Shown: positions 1 through 9,362, numbered from the stretch's first letter. The stretch: 64,000 nt of DNA from Saezia sanguinis (GCF_003991585.1 NZ_PQSP01000001.1:62001-126000), one strand, 5' to 3'. Numbers and translations are program-made. The notes: a model not told the origin generated them from the letters alone.

Positions 1-3000
1 CACAGTTCAACCAGTTCGGCAACCTTGAATCATACCGGGTTGCAGGTGGTGCGATCAACATTTCCGGTGACGGGCTGGACACCAGCACTGCCGACTACAC
101 GCGCCTTATTGCACGTGCCGTGGAGGTGAATGCCGGGTTGTGGGCCAATGACCTCAGCGTTACGGCGGGAACAGGAACGATTGCACCCGATGCAACGCCG
201 ATTCAACTGACGGTTGAAGACGAAGATGGCAAACCGCTGTATGCCATTGACGTGGCCTATCTGGGCGGTATGTACGCAGGGAAGATCAGCCTTGTGGGCA
301 CAGAAAGTGGTGTGGGTGTGCGCAATGCAGGTCACATTGGTGCCAGTGCCGGGCAGGTTGCCATTACCACGGAAGGGCAACTGCTCAACACCGGAACCGT
401 CAACGCCATGGGTAGCGGTGCCAGCATACAGGTTGCAGCCGCAGGCAATATCGACAATATAGGCACCATCACCAGCCAGGGCAACCTGCAGGTGCAAAGT
501 CAGCAACAGTTAAACAACCGCGGATTGATTGATGGCGAAAGTGCACTGGTCAGCGCGCAGACCATCAACAATGTCGGCACAGGCCGTATTTATGGTACCC
601 ATCTTGCGGTGCAGGCCGATACGCTGAATAACCATGAGGAAACCGTTGATGGGCAAACACAGGCTGCTGTGATTGCAGCGCGCAGCAGGCTTGATATCGG
701 TGCCAGAGAAGTGCATAACCAGGAGAACGCCTATATCTACAGTGCGGGGGATATGGTCATTGGCGGTATTCTGGACGTTAACCGCTTGGCGCAAGGGAAG
801 GCGGAACTGATCCAAAACGATGGCGCCAAGATTGAGTCAGCCGGGAATATGTGGCTGCAGGCTCAGCAGATTAGCAATACCAATTCCAATTACACCTGGG
901 AGTATGAGACTGAGGCACTGAACAACGGCAATACGATCACGCAGGTAGCCTATGACCCGAGCAAGCCATTTGATGTAACCGAAGTGAAAATTGTACGGTA
1001 TGGGCAGGTTTTGAATATTGCGTTCACGAGTGTTGGACAATTGTGGCAAGAACTGAGAGTGACCCCGGAAAATTCCCAGGTTTTGTTTCCCGATGGGCGC
1101 CGGGCTTCGGCCATTTACATTCTGGATACTAGGCAGACCTCTTACACACCGGTCACGGTTACCAGCCAGCCTGGCGAAATTCTGTCCGGGGGGCAAATGG
1201 TACTGGACGGAGACCTCCTGAATGACAGGAGCCGTATCCAGGCTGGTGGAACGCTGGCGACAACCGGTAGTGTCCAGGTGGAAGATGCGCAGGAGAACCA
1301 GTATATTCAACGCTCTGGTACATGGCGTTTGTGGATCATGGAAGACGACCATATCAGTTCCAGCAATACCGGGGTGTTGAGCGACCGGGTGAACAATACG
1401 CTGGTTAGTTTGACGGTGGCAACACCGCAGTCGCACACCGCGATTACGGACGGCGGATTGAGCGTTCCCAATAATGCTTTTTATAAAGTCATCCCAGGCA
1501 GCAACAGCAATTACCTGATTGAAACCGATCCGCGGTTTGCCAACTATGCAACGTGGCTGACTTCGGACTACATGCTGACATCGTTGGGGCTCGATCCATC
1601 GTTGGTTCAAAAGCGCCTTGGAGACGGGTTTTATGAGCAACAGTTGATTCGTGAACAGGTTGGTGAGTTGACCGGATTCCGTTTTCTGGCAGGTTATTCA
1701 AGCGATGAGGAGCAATACCGCGCACTCATGAATGCCGGGGTGGAGTTTGCGCAGGCTTACGGGTTGACTGTAGGTGTGGAGTTGACCGCTGAGCAAATGG
1801 CACAACTTACCACTGATATTGTCTGGCTGGTGAGTCAGGATGTGGCCATGGCCGATGGCAGTGTGGAAACCGTGCTGGTACCCAAAGTTTATGCCCGCAA
1901 TGGTACAAGCATTGTCACCCCTGACGGTTCACTGCTGAGCGGTAACAATGTACTGGTTGCCAGTGCAGACAACACGCCCATTACATTAAATAACAGTGCC
2001 ACCATTGCCGCACGCCAAAGCATGGTGATGGATGTAGAGCACATGCAGAACAATGTGGGGCAGATCCATGCCAATGATCTGTACATCCACTCAGCGACAG
2101 ACATTGACAATGTGGGCGGCACCCTGTCAGCCAATAACAGTCTGGTGCTGGACGCAGACCGCAACATCAATGTCGCATCCACGGTTGTGAATGGGCAGAA
2201 TATCAATGGACACTTTACCGAAGTTGGAAACGTCGGCGGGGTTTATCTGACTGGCGATACAGCAGGCGGACAACTGGTGATGCAGGCCGGTCAGGATATC
2301 AATCTGAATGCCGCGCTGATTGCCAATGCTTCACAGGATGGCACTACCACTTTGGCCGCAGGTCAGGATATCAACATCGGGACTGTCACCACAGAGTACC
2401 AACAAACGTTGTCTTCACGCAGCAGTTCAAGGCGCCACTCGGTTACTTCATCAGGAAGCCAGGAGGTCGGAAGTGTCATCCAGACGACGGGTGATTTGAA
2501 TATGGTTGCTGGCAATGCGTTGACAGTGCGGGGCTCCAGTTTGACCAGTGATGCCGGCGCAATCAATGCGAATGCAGATTCAATCACGATTGAAGCGGCA
2601 CGCAGCACTGAGAATCTTTCACAATATAATCGCCATTCATCCAGCATGGGGTTGATGAATATTACGTCAACCACACGGTCTGAGCGTAATGAAGGGACTG
2701 TGGACTCCAGCAATTTGAGTGCTGAAAGGATCAATCTGGCCAGCAATCAGGATCTGAATATCATTGGCAGTAATGTGGTGGCCACCCATGATGTGAATCT
2801 TTCCTCTGCTCAGGGGGATGTCAATATTGTGGCTGGAACGGGTAACTTGATGCAATATGAGTACGAGCGTACCAAATCATCTGGGTTGTCATATACAGCC
2901 GGGCTGTCTGGATTGTCTTTGACCTATGGCATACAGCAAGACACCAGCAAAGACCGCATTACATCTGATTATGCTGTGGGAAGTACTGTTGGCAGTTTGG

Positions 3001-5582
3001 AAGGTAATGTTAATGTCAGTGCCCAGAATGGTAACTACAATCAGGTAGGCAGCGATGTTATTGCCCTAAATGGCGACATCAATGTTATCGCGCAGGATAT
3101 CAATGTGGTAGAGGCACGGGAAAGTAGCTACAGGGAAAGGTCAGAAGAAAGCAAGTCAACTGGTTTTACCATAGGTATAGGCGGGCCTGGCTCGACCGCA
3201 GTTTCAATAGTTCAGAATGCTGCAACAATGGCTACCCGTGTTGAACAGGCAGACAGTAGCAGAATGCGGAATTTGGCTGCAGGAGCAGTGGCACTGAATG
3301 TTTATAACAACAGCGATAAGCTGGCAGCAGAATACGATATGGCGAAAGATAGTCTCGCGGCGATTGGCCGAGGGGATTTGGCTGGTGCTATACCAAATAC
3401 AGGCTTTAAGATTTCTGCCGGTGTAACGACTTCAAAGTCTGAAACAAGTTCAACGCAGAATACACAAACAGCTGCTGGGTCAACTATGCAGGCCAATAAT
3501 ATCAACCTGGTTGCCACTGGTAAACCTAACAGCACCACTGGGGAAAGTGAAGGTGGAAATATCACGATCCGCGGTAGTGATATTACAGGTAGTCAGGATG
3601 TACTGCTGGCTGCTAATAATCAAGTGAATATCCTTGCTGCGTCAAATACAGATGATTTTGAAAGTGACAGTCGCAAGACATCGGGTTCTTTTGGTGTCAG
3701 CCTTGGCGTAGATGCCAAAGGGGGAGTTAATCTGGGAGCCAATATCGGATTGGGTCTTGGAAAGGGAAGCGAGAACAGCTCGGAGCAGACTTGGACTAAT
3801 AGCCATGTAACTGCAGGCAATACAATGACAATTATCAGTGGAGGCGATACCAATATCATTGGCGGGCAGGTTGCCGGAGAGACAGTAAGGGCGAATGTGG
3901 GTGGTGACTTGAATATCGAAAGTTTACAGGACACATATTCCTATGAGAGCAGTAAAAGCAATACAAATGTGGGTGTGAATGTGGGGGTTGCCATCACTCC
4001 TGCCGGTTTAGCACCCACAGGGGGCGGCTCTTTGAGTATGAGCCGTCAGAATGTTGAAAGCGACTATGCAAGCGTGAGTGAATATTCGGGTATTATGGCT
4101 GGCGATGGTGGTTTTGATGTGACGGTTGGGGGTAATACGGACCTTAAAGGCGCTGTTATTGCGAGTACTCAGGAGGCGGTAGACAATAACCGTAATCAGT
4201 TTACAACCGGTAGCCTGACTACCAGCGATATTGTTAACACCAGTTCTTATGATGCTACGGGTAGTTCAAGTAGCGCCAGTGTATCGTTGGATGCTAAGGG
4301 AAGCTGGAACGGAGTAGCCAACTCATCGGGGAATTATCGTGACAATGGTTCCGATAACAGTGTGACCGTGAGCGGAATCAGTGCCGGGCAAATCACCATT
4401 ACTGATGAAGCTGAGCAGCAGCGCCGAACCGGACAGGCAGCAGAGGAAGCAGTTGCTGCCGTAAATGACAGCGTGAGAACCGGGCAGGGAGAGAATACCC
4501 TTGAACGGGTGGATACTGGCAAGATCAGCGCTCAAACACAGGCCAGTGTTGAAATAATGTCTGAATTTAACAGCCAGTTTAAACAGGCTAGTAATACTTA
4601 CCTCAAAAACCAGCTTGCAGAAGCGACCAAACTGAGGGATCAGGCAAAAACATTATCTGATAGTGACCCCAATAAGCAGATTCTGCTCAGCCGAGCTGAC
4701 CAGATTGAGAATGTCTGGGGAGCGAATGGATCTGGTCGAATTGCATTGACAGCAATTGTTGGGGCTGTTAGTGGAAATCTGACCGGTTCAGGGACTGAAA
4801 TTTTGCAAGGTGCCGCAGTTAATGCAATCCAGAGTTTGGCTGCTCATGAAATCAAAGAACTGACAGATAATTATCTGGAAGGCAATAGTGCAGCAAGAGC
4901 GGCCTTGCATTCTATTCTGGCTTGTGGCGGTGCTGCAGCTCAAGGAGGTGATTGTGGTTCTGGTGCGCTTGGCGGTGCAGCCAGTGTGGTAATTAATGAG
5001 CTTATCGGTGGTAATGCAAATAATCTGACAGAAGAGCAGAAGACCCAGAGAGCCAATTTGGTTGAAAGTCTGGTTACCGGTGTTACCAATATTGTTGGAG
5101 GAGATGGGCAAATGGCCGGACTGGCCGCACGTATTGAAACAGAGAACAATCAGCTCAGTCATAGCAATGCTACAGAGTATCCTGTTCGCGGAGATCTATA
5201 TCAAATAGATCAGATCATTGACTGTCCTCAAGGCGGAGGTAAATGTATTGTGATCAATAAGAGGCCTGATGATCCAATTTGGGGCGGTTATGGAGATGGT
5301 GTCCCCAATAATGTTGCAAGGGAGATTTCAGAGGAGCAATATTTACAATATGTGGCCGAAGGAAAGGCTCCGCCACGAAATCTGGAAGAAGTGGGATTAT
5401 TGAGTCCAGGTTTACTTTCTGCTGGCATGTCTATGGATGCCGGACCGCTGACATTGTGGTTTTCTGCTTTTCTTGATGCTGGCGGGGAAAATCCTATAAC
5501 AGGCAAACCAATTACTTCTGAAGAAAGGAAGGCATTATGGATAAATCTTATAGAACAAAAGGTGATGAGTCCTGCTCCTTGA
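1..5582 (+). CDS. Filamentous haemagglutinin / CdiA-type two-partner-secretion exoprotein, 3' part only
   Basis: The reading frame is open from base 3 and its start lies upstream of the window, so only the last 1859 residues are seen. It should be a TpsA-type surface protein exported through a TpsB/CdiB outer-membrane pore (family knowledge; no partner gene is visible). The first visible residues resemble the GGAINISGDGL-type segment of FHA proteins. Repeated beta-helix-like units rich in N, D, G and QDINI/GDVNI strings follow, matching haemagglutinin repeats (about 2300-4100). Near the end there is an alanine/glycine-rich pretoxin-like segment and an ETENN motif (5136-5150), a variant of the VENN motif that precedes CdiA toxin tips. 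The remaining 143 residues (5151-5579) match no toxin I recognise. No immunity gene follows; the next DNA is insertion-sequence debris. The tip may be a toxin, a degraded toxin or an inert end. Confidence 0.9.
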   Translation, partial: QFNQFGNLESYRVAGGAINISGDGLDTSTADYTRLIARAVEVNAGLWANDLSVTAGTGTIAPDATPIQLTVEDEDGKPLYAIDVAYLGGMYAGKISLVGTESGVGVRNAGHIGASAGQVAITTEGQLLNTGTVNAMGSGASIQVAAAGNIDNIGTITSQGNLQVQSQQQLNNRGLIDGESALVSAQTINNVGTGRIYGTHLAVQADTLNNHEETVDGQTQAAVIAARSRLDIGAREVHNQENAYIYSAGDMVIGGILDVNRLAQGKAELIQNDGAKIESAGNMWLQAQQISNTNSNYTWEYETEALNNGNTITQVAYDPSKPFDVTEVKIVRYGQVLNIAFTSVGQLWQELRVTPENSQVLFPDGRRASAIYILDTRQTSYTPVTVTSQPGEILSGGQMVLDGDLLNDRSRIQAGGTLATTGSVQVEDAQENQYIQRSGTWRLWIMEDDHISSSNTGVLSDRVNNTLVSLTVATPQSHTAITDGGLSVPNNAFYKVIPGSNSNYLIETDPRFANYATWLTSDYMLTSLGLDPSLVQKRLGDGFYEQQLIREQVGELTGFRFLAGYSSDEEQYRALMNAGVEFAQAYGLTVGVELTAEQMAQLTTDIVWLVSQDVAMADGSVETVLVPKVYARNGTSIVTPDGSLLSGNNVLVASADNTPITLNNSATIAARQSMVMDVEHMQNNVGQIHANDLYIHSATDIDNVGGTLSANNSLVLDADRNINVASTVVNGQNINGHFTEVGNVGGVYLTGDTAGGQLVMQAGQDINLNAALIANASQDGTTTLAAGQDINIGTVTTEYQQTLSSRSSSRRHSVTSSGSQEVGSVIQTTGDLNMVAGNALTVRGSSLTSDAGAINANADSITIEAARSTENLSQYNRHSSSMGLMNITSTTRSERNEGTVDSSNLSAERINLASNQDLNIIGSNVVATHDVNLSSAQGDVNIVAGTGNLMQYEYERTKSSGLSYTAGLSGLSLTYGIQQDTSKDRITSDYAVGSTVGSLEGNVNVSAQNGNYNQVGSDVIALNGDINVIAQDINVVEARESSYRERSEESKSTGFTIGIGGPGSTAVSIVQNAATMATRVEQADSSRMRNLAAGAVALNVYNNSDKLAAEYDMAKDSLAAIGRGDLAGAIPNTGFKISAGVTTSKSETSSTQNTQTAAGSTMQANNINLVATGKPNSTTGESEGGNITIRGSDITGSQDVLLAANNQVNILAASNTDDFESDSRKTSGSFGVSLGVDAKGGVNLGANIGLGLGKGSENSSEQTWTNSHVTAGNTMTIISGGDTNIIGGQVAGETVRANVGGDLNIESLQDTYSYESSKSNTNVGVNVGVAITPAGLAPTGGGSLSMSRQNVESDYASVSEYSGIMAGDGGFDVTVGGNTDLKGAVIASTQEAVDNNRNQFTTGSLTTSDIVNTSSYDATGSSSSASVSLDAKGSWNGVANSSGNYRDNGSDNSVTVSGISAGQITITDEAEQQRRTGQAAEEAVAAVNDSVRTGQGENTLERVDTGKISAQTQASVEIMSEFNSQFKQASNTYLKNQLAEATKLRDQAKTLSDSDPNKQILLSRADQIENVWGANGSGRIALTAIVGAVSGNLTGSGTEILQGAAVNAIQSLAAHEIKELTDNYLEGNSAARAALHSILACGGAAAQGGDCGSGALGGAASVVINELIGGNANNLTEEQKTQRANLVESLVTGVTNIVGGDGQMAGLAARIETENNQLSHSNATEYPVRGDLYQIDQIIDCPQGGGKCIVINKRPDDPIWGGYGDGVPNNVAREISEEQYLQYVAEGKAPPRNLEEVGLLSPGLLSAGMSMDAGPLTLWFSAFLDAGGENPITGKPITSEERKALWINLIEQKVMSPAP

Positions 5583-5631
5583 AAAGATTGATATTTGTGG
5601 GTTACTTATAGTAACGGTATAGTTTTAATTA

Positions 5632-6235
5632 GGGCGTGTTAACACAATTTGAATGGTTGGAGAAAAGAGCAGCTAATTGGAAGCAATGAAATTGACCTCC
5701 AAACAATACGCCCTAATTAAAGATGCATTGTCCGTTCAAAGGGGCAATGTGAAGATCAATAATGAAGACGTGCTCAACGCTTCCTTTATGTTGCAGAGAA
5801 TGGCTGTAGTGGCGAGTTTTGCCTGAACGCTTTGGTAACTGGCATACACTGTATACACACATGAGCCGCTGGAGTAAGGCTGGGGTGTTGCGCAATGTGT
5901 TTGAACAACTCCAGCTCGAACAGGCGCTGCTGAGCAAAATTGACTGCATATGCCTGGACTCTACCAGCGTCAAAGTACATCCTGATGGGATGGCTGCATT
6001 AAAAAAACGGCCCCCAAAGTATAGGCAAGTCATGTGCGAGCTGGACAACTAAGATCCATATGCTTAGTCATAGCCCCATACATGCGGTGGCATTTCCACT
6101 GAGCGTAAGCAATGCACATGACGCGCAGCCTGGGGGCGCGTTATTGCACCACACAGGGCAAGTTAAACGTAAGCTGCATTTGCTCATGGACAAAGCCTAT
6201 GAGGGCAACTAAACCCGGCAACTGGGAGAGCGTTC
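5632..6235 (+). pseudogene. Decayed IS5-family (IS427-like) transposase remnant
   Basis: The left end begins with GGGCGTGTTAACAC at 5632, and an ATG at 5686 opens MKLTSKQYALIKDAL. The protein then has to be pieced together. Frame 1 runs to about 5785, frame 3 covers YVAENGC at 5787, frame 2 covers PERFGNWHTLYTHMSRW to LDSTSVKVHPDG from 5818, and frame 3 covers NGPQSIGKS and WTTKIHM to MDKAYEGN from about 6006 to a stop near 6210. These segments are the familiar order of an IS5-group DDE transposase. The breaks at about 5785, 5808 and 6003 (a run of seven A) look like single-base indels. A -1 slip on the A run leads to a stop at 6022, so programmed frameshifting does not rescue it. The 3' end and right terminal repeat are missing or unrecognisable. 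Confidence 0.8.
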
Positions 6236-6655
6236 ATAATTCTGTGTCAGGCAGAGAGTGGGATTATAAAGTTAGCGCATGATCGAGTCGTCCTTCAAAA
6301 TAAATGGCTAACTGCGATAAAGTCAGATTCCAGTTGCGTATGGGCATGGTCCATTTTTCCTGTGCGTTTTGCAGTCCCAGATACAGCAGTTTGAGCAGGC
6401 TATTTTCATTTGGGAAAGCGCCTTTGGTTTTGGTCAATTTTCGGAACAGGCGATGCGCCGATTCTATGGCATTTGTCGTGTAAATGGCCTTGCGGATATC
6501 GGCGGGGTAGCGGAAGTAAGCCGACAGGTTCTCCCATTTACGCCGCTATGATTGAATGACCATCGGGTAGTGCTGCCCCCATTTGGTTTGTAGTTTATCC
6601 AGCGCCGATTCTGCCGCCTCTTTCGATACTGCGCGGTAAATCGTCAGGTATGTGC
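6235..6655 (-). pseudogene. Decayed IS256-family transposase, C-terminal fragment
   Basis: Read on the minus strand, the frame gives YLTIYRAVSKEAAESALDKL, KWGQHYPMVIQS, a stop, then RRKWENLSAYFRYPADI, RKAIYTTNAIESAHR, FRKLTKTKGAFPNE, LLKLLYLGLQNAQEKWTMP and NLTLSQLAIYF, ending at a TAA (6264-6266). The TTNAIES and KWTMP blocks are hallmarks of the C-terminal third of IS256-family (Mutator-like) transposases. The stop at about 6548-6550 stands where the family has tryptophan (SWR), so a TGG to TAG change has killed the frame. The N-terminal two thirds, including the first catalytic aspartates, are absent. The segment directly abuts the IS5-like remnant and probably marks nested insertion and deletion. 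Confidence 0.8.
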
Positions 6656-6731
6656 CTTAGGAGTATACAAAACTGTACCATGTCATCCAAATGTATCGTT
6701 TTAGGGATGGTGGAATTTATGGTAGAAAAAT

Positions 6732-6758
6732 AAAAAAGCAGCCTTAAAAGCCGCTTTG
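6732..6758 (-). terminator. Rho-independent terminator of tRNA-Ser
   Basis: On the minus strand AGCGGC (6755-6750) pairs with GCTGCT (6742-6737), with one G-T pair and a short loop, and is followed by a run of T (6737-6732). It lies 13 bases past the CCA end of the tRNA gene. Confidence 0.6.
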
Positions 6759-6770
6759 TTACTTGCTGTC

Positions 6771-6861
6771 TGGCGGAGAGAGCGGGATTCGAACCCGCGG
6801 TGGGCTATTAACCCACACACGCTTTCCAGGCGTGCGACTTAAACCACTCATCCATCTCTCC
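6771..6861 (-). tRNA. tRNA-Ser (anticodon GGA), CCA encoded
   Basis: The minus strand gives the 5' acceptor arm GGAGAGA (6861-6855) pairing with TCTCTCC (6781-6775), then discriminator G and encoded CCA (6773-6771). The D arm, a long class II variable arm and the T-arm sequence GGTTCGAATCC are present. The anticodon stem CACGC/GCGTG encloses loop CTGGAAA, so the anticodon is GGA, decoding UCC and UCU serine codons. The total length of 91 bases fits a serine tRNA. A TATAAT sequence on the minus strand at 6881-6876 is a good -10 box. Its 3' end faces the insertion-sequence debris and the exoprotein, a common arrangement for an island attachment site. Confidence 0.95.
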
Positions 6862-7166
6862 GTGGCAAGCTGCACATTATAGCGCAGAAACTGGGAGTGT
6901 TGCTAGAGGGTAAAGTATGGGTGTGGAGAAATACAGGGCGGTGGATCTGAATTTTTGCTTTTCGGGGCCGCAGGCGGAGCAGTTTTAACTGTAAAAAAGA
7001 GTTTTCTAAGTATAAATGGGTAAGCAGCCGAGCGTTCTTTACAATAGAATCTGCAGGTGACAATTTAGAAAGCCTATCTCGGTTGTTTGTGGTTTTGAGC
7101 CGGGGCTGTGGTAGGCGATTATAAAAATGCAGTGAATTTTGGTTGGGCGAGCAGGAGTAGGGGTTG
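6862..7166. other. Intergenic region between tRNA-Ser and the dehydrogenase
   Basis: This 305-base gap holds the tRNA promoter (TATAAT on the minus strand at 6881-6876; no clear -35) and the leader of the following plus-strand gene, with AGGAG at 7153-7157 as its ribosome binding site. I see no further gene and no strong hairpin. Confidence 0.5.
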
Positions 7167-8414
7167 ATGGAAAAGAATATCACGGTGTTAGGCGCTGGAA
7201 TGGTCGGGGTTTGCTGTGCGCTGGCGTTGCAGCGTTTGGGTGCCCGTGTAACTTTGATTGACCGTGGTGAACTGGGTAATGAGACTTCTTATGGCAATGC
7301 CGGCGTGATCGCCAGAAGTTCGTTGATTCCATTTAATAATCCGGCGTTGTGGAAGTCCTTGCCGCGTTACAGTCTGAACCAGTCGGCGCAGTTGCGTTAT
7401 AACCTGGGCTTTATGATGCGCAACTGGACCTGGGCTGTTCAGTACCTGTCAAATACGAGAAAATCACGTTTTAAAAAGACGGTGGTGGCCCTGAATTCTC
7501 TGATCAGCCTTTCTTCAGAGCTGCATCAGGCCTGGGTGAAAGAGGCGGGGGCCGAAAAGCATTTGCATGACCAGGGGTGGATTCACCTTTACCGCACTGA
7601 AGCGGCTTTTGCAGGGCAGGCATGGGCCAGGCGCATTTATGAGCAATATGATGTTGCTTTTGAGGTGCTGGATTCTGCCGGGCTGTATATGCTGGAGCCT
7701 TCTATCAAGTCTATTTTTGAACGCGCAGTGTGGATCAAGGATACGATGAGTATCAGCAACCCACGCGCCGTGGTCAAAGCATATGCGCGCCTTTTTACCG
7801 CGCAGGGCGGCAGTATTGTCCGCAGTGATGTGCGGCATGTGAGCAAGGCGGGCAATGGTCACTGGGTATTGCAGGAGGTGACTGGTTTGCAGCGGGAGGC
7901 GCCGTGCCTGGTTGTGGCACTGGGCCCATGGTCAGCAGATATGTTGTTGCCGCTGGGGGTGAGGATTCCGATGGTGTATGAAAGAGGTTATCACATGCAT
8001 TATCAGGTTGCGGATGATGTGGCGCTGAACCGCCCGGTTTACGATACCGGGGGCGGTTATGTTTTGACGCCGATGGAAGAGGGGATTCGCTTGTCTACAG
8101 GTGTTGAGCTCAATGACTACAATGCGCCTGCAATGACCGAACAACTGGATATGGCCCAGCAATTTGCGCAGCAGGCGTTTCCGCTGGGTGCACGCAAAGA
8201 CCAGAAGCCCTGGCTGGGCAGCCGGCCAACGCTGCCGGATTGCCGCCCCATGATTGGCGCTGTTCCTGACCATGCAGGGTTATGGCTGGCTGTGGGGCAT
8301 CATCACATTGGCTTGAATACTGGGCCGGCCACAGGCCAATTGCTGGCTGCGCTGATGAGCGGGGAAGAACCGCCAATTGATCCGCAGCCTTTTGCGCCGG
8401 AGCGCTACCTGTAA
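7167..8414 (+). CDS. FAD-dependent D-amino-acid dehydrogenase-like oxidoreductase
   Basis: A 415-residue protein of the DAO/DadA family, which oxidises amines or D-amino acids with FAD and passes electrons to the respiratory chain. The N-terminus carries the dinucleotide fold VLGAGMVGVCCALALQRLGA with the acidic end of strand 2 (LIDRGE). NETSYGNAG follows, as in DadA, and the C-terminal FAD-contact segment reads GLWLAVGHHHIGLNTGPATG. Length is close to DadA. The ATG at 7167 is preferred over the in-frame TTG at 7164 because AGGAG (7153-7157) is spaced 9 bases before it. No alanine racemase or transporter lies beside it, so the substrate cannot be inferred. Downstream is a macrodomain gene after a 32-base gap, possibly co-transcribed. 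Confidence 0.85.
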   Translation: MEKNITVLGAGMVGVCCALALQRLGARVTLIDRGELGNETSYGNAGVIARSSLIPFNNPALWKSLPRYSLNQSAQLRYNLGFMMRNWTWAVQYLSNTRKSRFKKTVVALNSLISLSSELHQAWVKEAGAEKHLHDQGWIHLYRTEAAFAGQAWARRIYEQYDVAFEVLDSAGLYMLEPSIKSIFERAVWIKDTMSISNPRAVVKAYARLFTAQGGSIVRSDVRHVSKAGNGHWVLQEVTGLQREAPCLVVALGPWSADMLLPLGVRIPMVYERGYHMHYQVADDVALNRPVYDTGGGYVLTPMEEGIRLSTGVELNDYNAPAMTEQLDMAQQFAQQAFPLGARKDQKPWLGSRPTLPDCRPMIGAVPDHAGLWLAVGHHHIGLNTGPATGQLLAALMSGEEPPIDPQPFAPERYL

Positions 8415-8446
8415 ATCAGCACTGTCTGGCGGAGGAATAGTCGCTC

Positions 8447-8923
8447 GTGCAGTACGATATTGTCTATGGGGATTTGCTGGACCAGCCTGTTGATGTGATT
8501 GTGAATGCCTGGAATCGCAATGTGATTCCATGGTGGCTGTTGTTACCGCAAGGGGTTTCGGGGGCCATTAAAAAGCGCGGGGGTTATCAGCCTTTTAAAG
8601 AGGTTGCCCAAGCCGGGGTGATTCCACTGGGGGGCGCTGTGTATACCGGTGCCGGCCGGCTGCCTTTTAAAGGGATTATTCATGTGGCAGGCATTAATAT
8701 GTTCTGGCGTTCCACATACAAGTCCATTACGGGTTCTGTGCTGTCTGCCATGCAGATAGCCGCGCAGCGCAATATTGGCTCAATCGCGTTTCCGGTGATT
8801 GGTGCAGGCTCTGGTGGGTTCTGGGGTTATAGCCAGAAGCAGGCTCTGGCTCTGATGGAGAGCACCTTCGCCGGGATTGAGTCTGACGTGCAGACCAGAA
8901 TCGTTATTTTCCGTCGCACATAG
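8447..8923 (+). CDS. Macrodomain protein (ADP-ribose binding / de-ADP-ribosylation)
   Basis: 158 residues forming a single macro (Appr-1-p processing) domain. The ADP-ribose site segment VDVIVNAWNRN (residues about 15-25), a glycine-containing loop after LPQGVSGAIKKRGG, and PVIGAGSGGFWGYSQ (about 106-120) match the phosphate-binding loops. The common VNAAN motif is VNAWN here and the usual NAAN-type asparagines are only partly kept, so activity is uncertain. The start is a GTG at 8447 with GGAGG about 10 bases upstream. The family binds ADP-ribose, O-acetyl-ADP-ribose or ADP-ribosylated targets; the partner cannot be told from context. Confidence 0.8.
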   Translation: MQYDIVYGDLLDQPVDVIVNAWNRNVIPWWLLLPQGVSGAIKKRGGYQPFKEVAQAGVIPLGGAVYTGAGRLPFKGIIHVAGINMFWRSTYKSITGSVLSAMQIAAQRNIGSIAFPVIGAGSGGFWGYSQKQALALMESTFAGIESDVQTRIVIFRRT

Positions 8924-8975
8924 AAAATGGTTTCCCAGCATTATTCAGGCAAGGGGCCAGGAGCCCCATGCCATC

Positions 8976-9362
8976 TTAAAACGCTGCCTTGGTTTTTGCC
9001 AGATAGTAAATGGACGCAAAACAGGCCAGAGCCAGAAGAAAAGCGCCATAGCGGATGCCTGAGTTTAATGGCTTGCGGCGCAAGGCGACAAAACCCAACA
9101 GAATGTACACCAGCAGCAGCCCCAGCTTTTCGGTCAGCCACAGGGATTGTGGTGTGAGCGGATACTGTGCGGTCAGGAAGATCAATGTCACACCGGAACA
9201 GAACAGGATGGTGTCGTTGCAATGCGGTACGATCCGTACCCATTTTTGCCGCATGACAGAGGCATTCAGGCGCAGACAGATAAAACGAGCGATCAGCAGG
9301 CTGATGCTGATGGCCGCACATATCATGTGCAGGTGCTTGATGAGGGGATAGTAGTTGGACAT
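8976..9362 (-). CDS. SirB2-family small integral membrane protein
   Basis: 128 residues with four hydrophobic segments and the family pattern YPLIKHLHM near the N-terminus, then QKWVRIVPHCNDTILFCSG and LTEKLGLLLVYILLG. The function of SirB2-like proteins is not settled; the original name came from a presumed invasion regulator. It is convergent with the macrodomain gene and transcribed in the same direction as the LOG-family gene 49 bases upstream, so they may share a transcript. Confidence 0.75.
   Translation of the reverse strand: MSNYYPLIKHLHMICAAISISLLIARFICLRLNASVMRQKWVRIVPHCNDTILFCSGVTLIFLTAQYPLTPQSLWLTEKLGLLLVYILLGFVALRRKPLNSGIRYGAFLLALACFASIYYLAKTKAAF

Noticed and set aside
5999..6010. 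Programmed -1 frameshift in the IS5 remnant
   Set aside because: The -1 frame hits a stop at 6022; the continuation is in another frame, so it is an indel.
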